Positions 4,646 through 5,942 of a stretch of 5,942 nt of DNA are shown here, one piece after another (position 1 is the stretch's first letter; every line of letters begins with the position of its first letter). Under the pieces are notes generated by a model. That model had not been told where the DNA came from. It made no database searches and was given only the letters and a program-made list of their open reading frames with translations. Origin of the DNA: an uncultured Oscillospiraceae bacterium. GTDB lineage: Bacteria; Bacillota; Clostridia; Oscillospirales; Acutalibacteraceae. The stretch covers positions 1-5,942 of the forward strand of contig CAJKXG010000085.1 of the NCBI GenBank assembly GCA_905203795.1, read 5' to 3'. The translations under genes were made by a program, and so were the position numbers.

Positions 4646-5942
4646 TTATGCGCCGAACAGCGCTGCGATCGCCGTCACCGTCATGCACAGCAGGATGCCG
4701 GCGACGGTGGGCAGCAGCACGGCGACCAACATCCAGCGCGTACTGCCGCTTTCCTTGCGGATGGTGAGACAGGTGGTGGAACACGGCCAGTGCATCAGCG
4801 AAAACAGCATGGTACACACCGCCGTCCGCCATGTCCAGCCGTTGTCGATCAGCAGCGTGTGCAGTGCGGGCAGTGCCAGTTCGGTGATCGTCCCTTGTGC
4901 CGTGTACGCCATGATGATAATGGGCACGACGATCTCGTTGGCGGGGAAACCGAGGATAAACGCGAACAGGATCACGCCGTCCAGCCCCATCAGCCGTGCG
5001 AACGGGTCGAGAAAGGCGGCGCAGTGCGCCAGCAGGGTGGCGTCGCCGACGGTGATGTTGGCGAACAGCCAAAGGATCAAGCCCGCCGGTGCGGCGACGG
5101 CGGCGGCGCGCCCCAACACAAACAGCGTGCGGTCGAGCACCGAATGCACCAGCACCCGTCCGATCTGCGGGCGGCGGTAGGGCGGCAGTTCCAGTGTGAA
5201 CGAGGACGGCACGCCGCGCAGCAGTGTGTGGGAAAGCAGCGCGGACATCGCCAGCGTCATGAGCACGCACCCTACGATGATGACGGTCAGCAGCAGCGCC
5301 GCTTTGACGGAAGAACCGCTGCCCACAAAAAACATCGTCAGGATCGCGATCAGCGTGGGAAATCGCCCGTTGCAGGGGACAAAATTGTTGGTCAGCATCG
5401 CCATCAGCCGTTCGCGCGGCGAATCGATGATGCGGCAGCCGACTACGCCCGCCGCGTTGCAGCCGAATCCCATGCACATGGTCAGCGCCTGTTTGCCGCA
5501 GGCGTGCGCCTTGCGGAAGCAGTGGTCGAGGTTGAACGCGATGCGGGGCAGGTAGCCCACGTCTTCGAGCAGTGTGAACAGCGGAAAAAAGATCGCCATC
5601 GGCGGCAGCATCACCGAGATCACCCACGCTAGCACACGGTACACGCCGAGCACCAGCATGCCGTGCAGCCACTCCGGCGCGTGCCACTGCCGAAACAGCG
5701 CCGTGAGCTGATCCTGCCCGCGAAACAGCAGCGCCGACAGCCACGCCGAAGGGTAGTTGGCACCATAGATGGTGAGCCAAAACACGAAGCACAGTAACAG
5801 CAGCATGACCGGCAGGGCGGTGCGGCGGCCGGTCACGATGCGGTCGATGCGGCGGTCGCGGCGGTCGTAGCCGGCTTCGTCGAAAAACACCGCGTCGCCG
5901 CACATCGCCTCGGCGTGCAGTACCAGACAGGACACCATTGCG
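4646..5942 (-). CDS. feoB: Ferrous iron transporter FeoB, C-terminal membrane part (5' end outside window)
   Basis: An open frame of 432 codons runs to the right edge without a clear start, so the N-terminal GTPase domain lies outside the window. The visible part is the inner-membrane permease that imports Fe(II). Numbering from the first visible Met, it shows FWLTIYGANYPS (53-64) in the first helix, the gate motif LEDVGYLPRIAFNLD (124-138), and MGFGCNAAGVVGCRIIDSPRER (156-177) with its conserved Cys. These are followed by TNNFVPCNGRFPTL (183-196), PANEIVVPIIIMAY (332-345) and the terminal MHWPCSTT segment (382-389). About eight hydrophobic helices are visible. The GFGCNAAG and PCNGRFP spellings match the FeoB variant frequent in clostridia. 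No feoA follows it; a terminator does. The ATG at 5938 is internal and should not be taken as the start. Confidence 0.95.
   Translation of the reverse strand, partial: AMVSCLVLHAEAMCGDAVFFDEAGYDRRDRRIDRIVTGRRTALPVMLLLLCFVFWLTIYGANYPSAWLSALLFRGQDQLTALFRQWHAPEWLHGMLVLGVYRVLAWVISVMLPPMAIFFPLFTLLEDVGYLPRIAFNLDHCFRKAHACGKQALTMCMGFGCNAAGVVGCRIIDSPRERLMAMLTNNFVPCNGRFPTLIAILTMFFVGSGSSVKAALLLTVIIVGCVLMTLAMSALLSHTLLRGVPSSFTLELPPYRRPQIGRVLVHSVLDRTLFVLGRAAAVAAPAGLILWLFANITVGDATLLAHCAAFLDPFARLMGLDGVILFAFILGFPANEIVVPIIIMAYTAQGTITELALPALHTLLIDNGWTWRTAVCTMLFSLMHWPCSTTCLTIRKESGSTRWMLVAVLLPTVAGILLCMTVTAIAALFGA

Noticed and set aside
4574..5632. Long plus-strand open frame of 352 codons opposite feoB
   Set aside because: It is antisense to a clear feoB, its product is a Gln/His/Arg-rich string with no recognisable domain, and such frames are common opposite GC-rich genes.
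4611..5903. Second 430-codon minus-strand frame inside feoB
   Set aside because: It is out of frame with FeoB, and its Arg/His/Ala-rich product is typical of a shifted GC-rich gene.
1..5942. CRISPR arrays, insertion sequences, tRNA or rRNA genes
   Set aside because: No spaced direct repeats, transposase-like frames with terminal repeats, or tRNA/rRNA-like sequences were seen on either strand.

Overview
The window most likely comes from a fairly GC-rich Gram-positive anaerobe, probably a clostridial (Oscillospirales-type) gut bacterium. Supporting signs are strong Shine-Dalgarno sequences (AAAGGAG, GGAGG, AGAGGAGG), consensus sigma-A promoters, a lipoprotein-type methionine-binding protein, a stand-alone LytTR regulator paired with a LiaF-like membrane protein, and a FeoB of the kind common in clostridia. 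This assignment is inferred from gene content and was not tested by a database search.

Layout. All substantial genes lie on the minus strand, so the order of transcription runs from the right end to the left. (1) 4646-5942: the C-terminal two thirds of the ferrous iron permease FeoB, running off the right edge and followed by a terminator hairpin. (2) 4134-4600: an unusually rich control region. It holds a consensus promoter with an A-rich upstream tract, a 38-codon methionine-rich leader ORF, a terminator-type hairpin with competing upstream pairings, and a second 27-codon ORF. (3) 1517-4133: a methionine uptake operon in the order metQ (lipoprotein), metN (ATPase with NIL domain), metI (permease), closed by a 16-bp-stem terminator. 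(4) 108-1270: a two-gene operon with its own promoter, encoding a LytTR DNA-binding regulator and a LiaF-like four-helix membrane protein, closed by a terminator it shares with the tail of a convergent plus-strand gene at the left edge.

Two things stand out. First, the MetQ protein appears to be circularly permuted. The segment that is normally its C-terminal half (IPND, NEAR, VINSNYA motifs) directly follows the lipobox. The segment that is normally its N-terminal half (TPHAEIL, FTDYVQPN, DANYFQHVPYL motifs) is at the end, and a short linker joins the old termini. Second, the operon seems to be controlled by ribosome-mediated transcription attenuation on a Met-rich leader peptide. The four RNA segments can be laid out as 1:2, 2:3 and 3:4 pairings, as in the trp attenuator. 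I see no SAM riboswitch or T-box, the usual devices for methionine genes in this phylum.

Working together, MetQ would capture methionine outside the membrane, MetNI would import it using ATP, and the MetN NIL domain would feed back on internal methionine. The leader peptide would let the operon be read through only when charged Met-tRNA is scarce. The LytTR/LiaF pair looks like an independent envelope-related regulatory unit.
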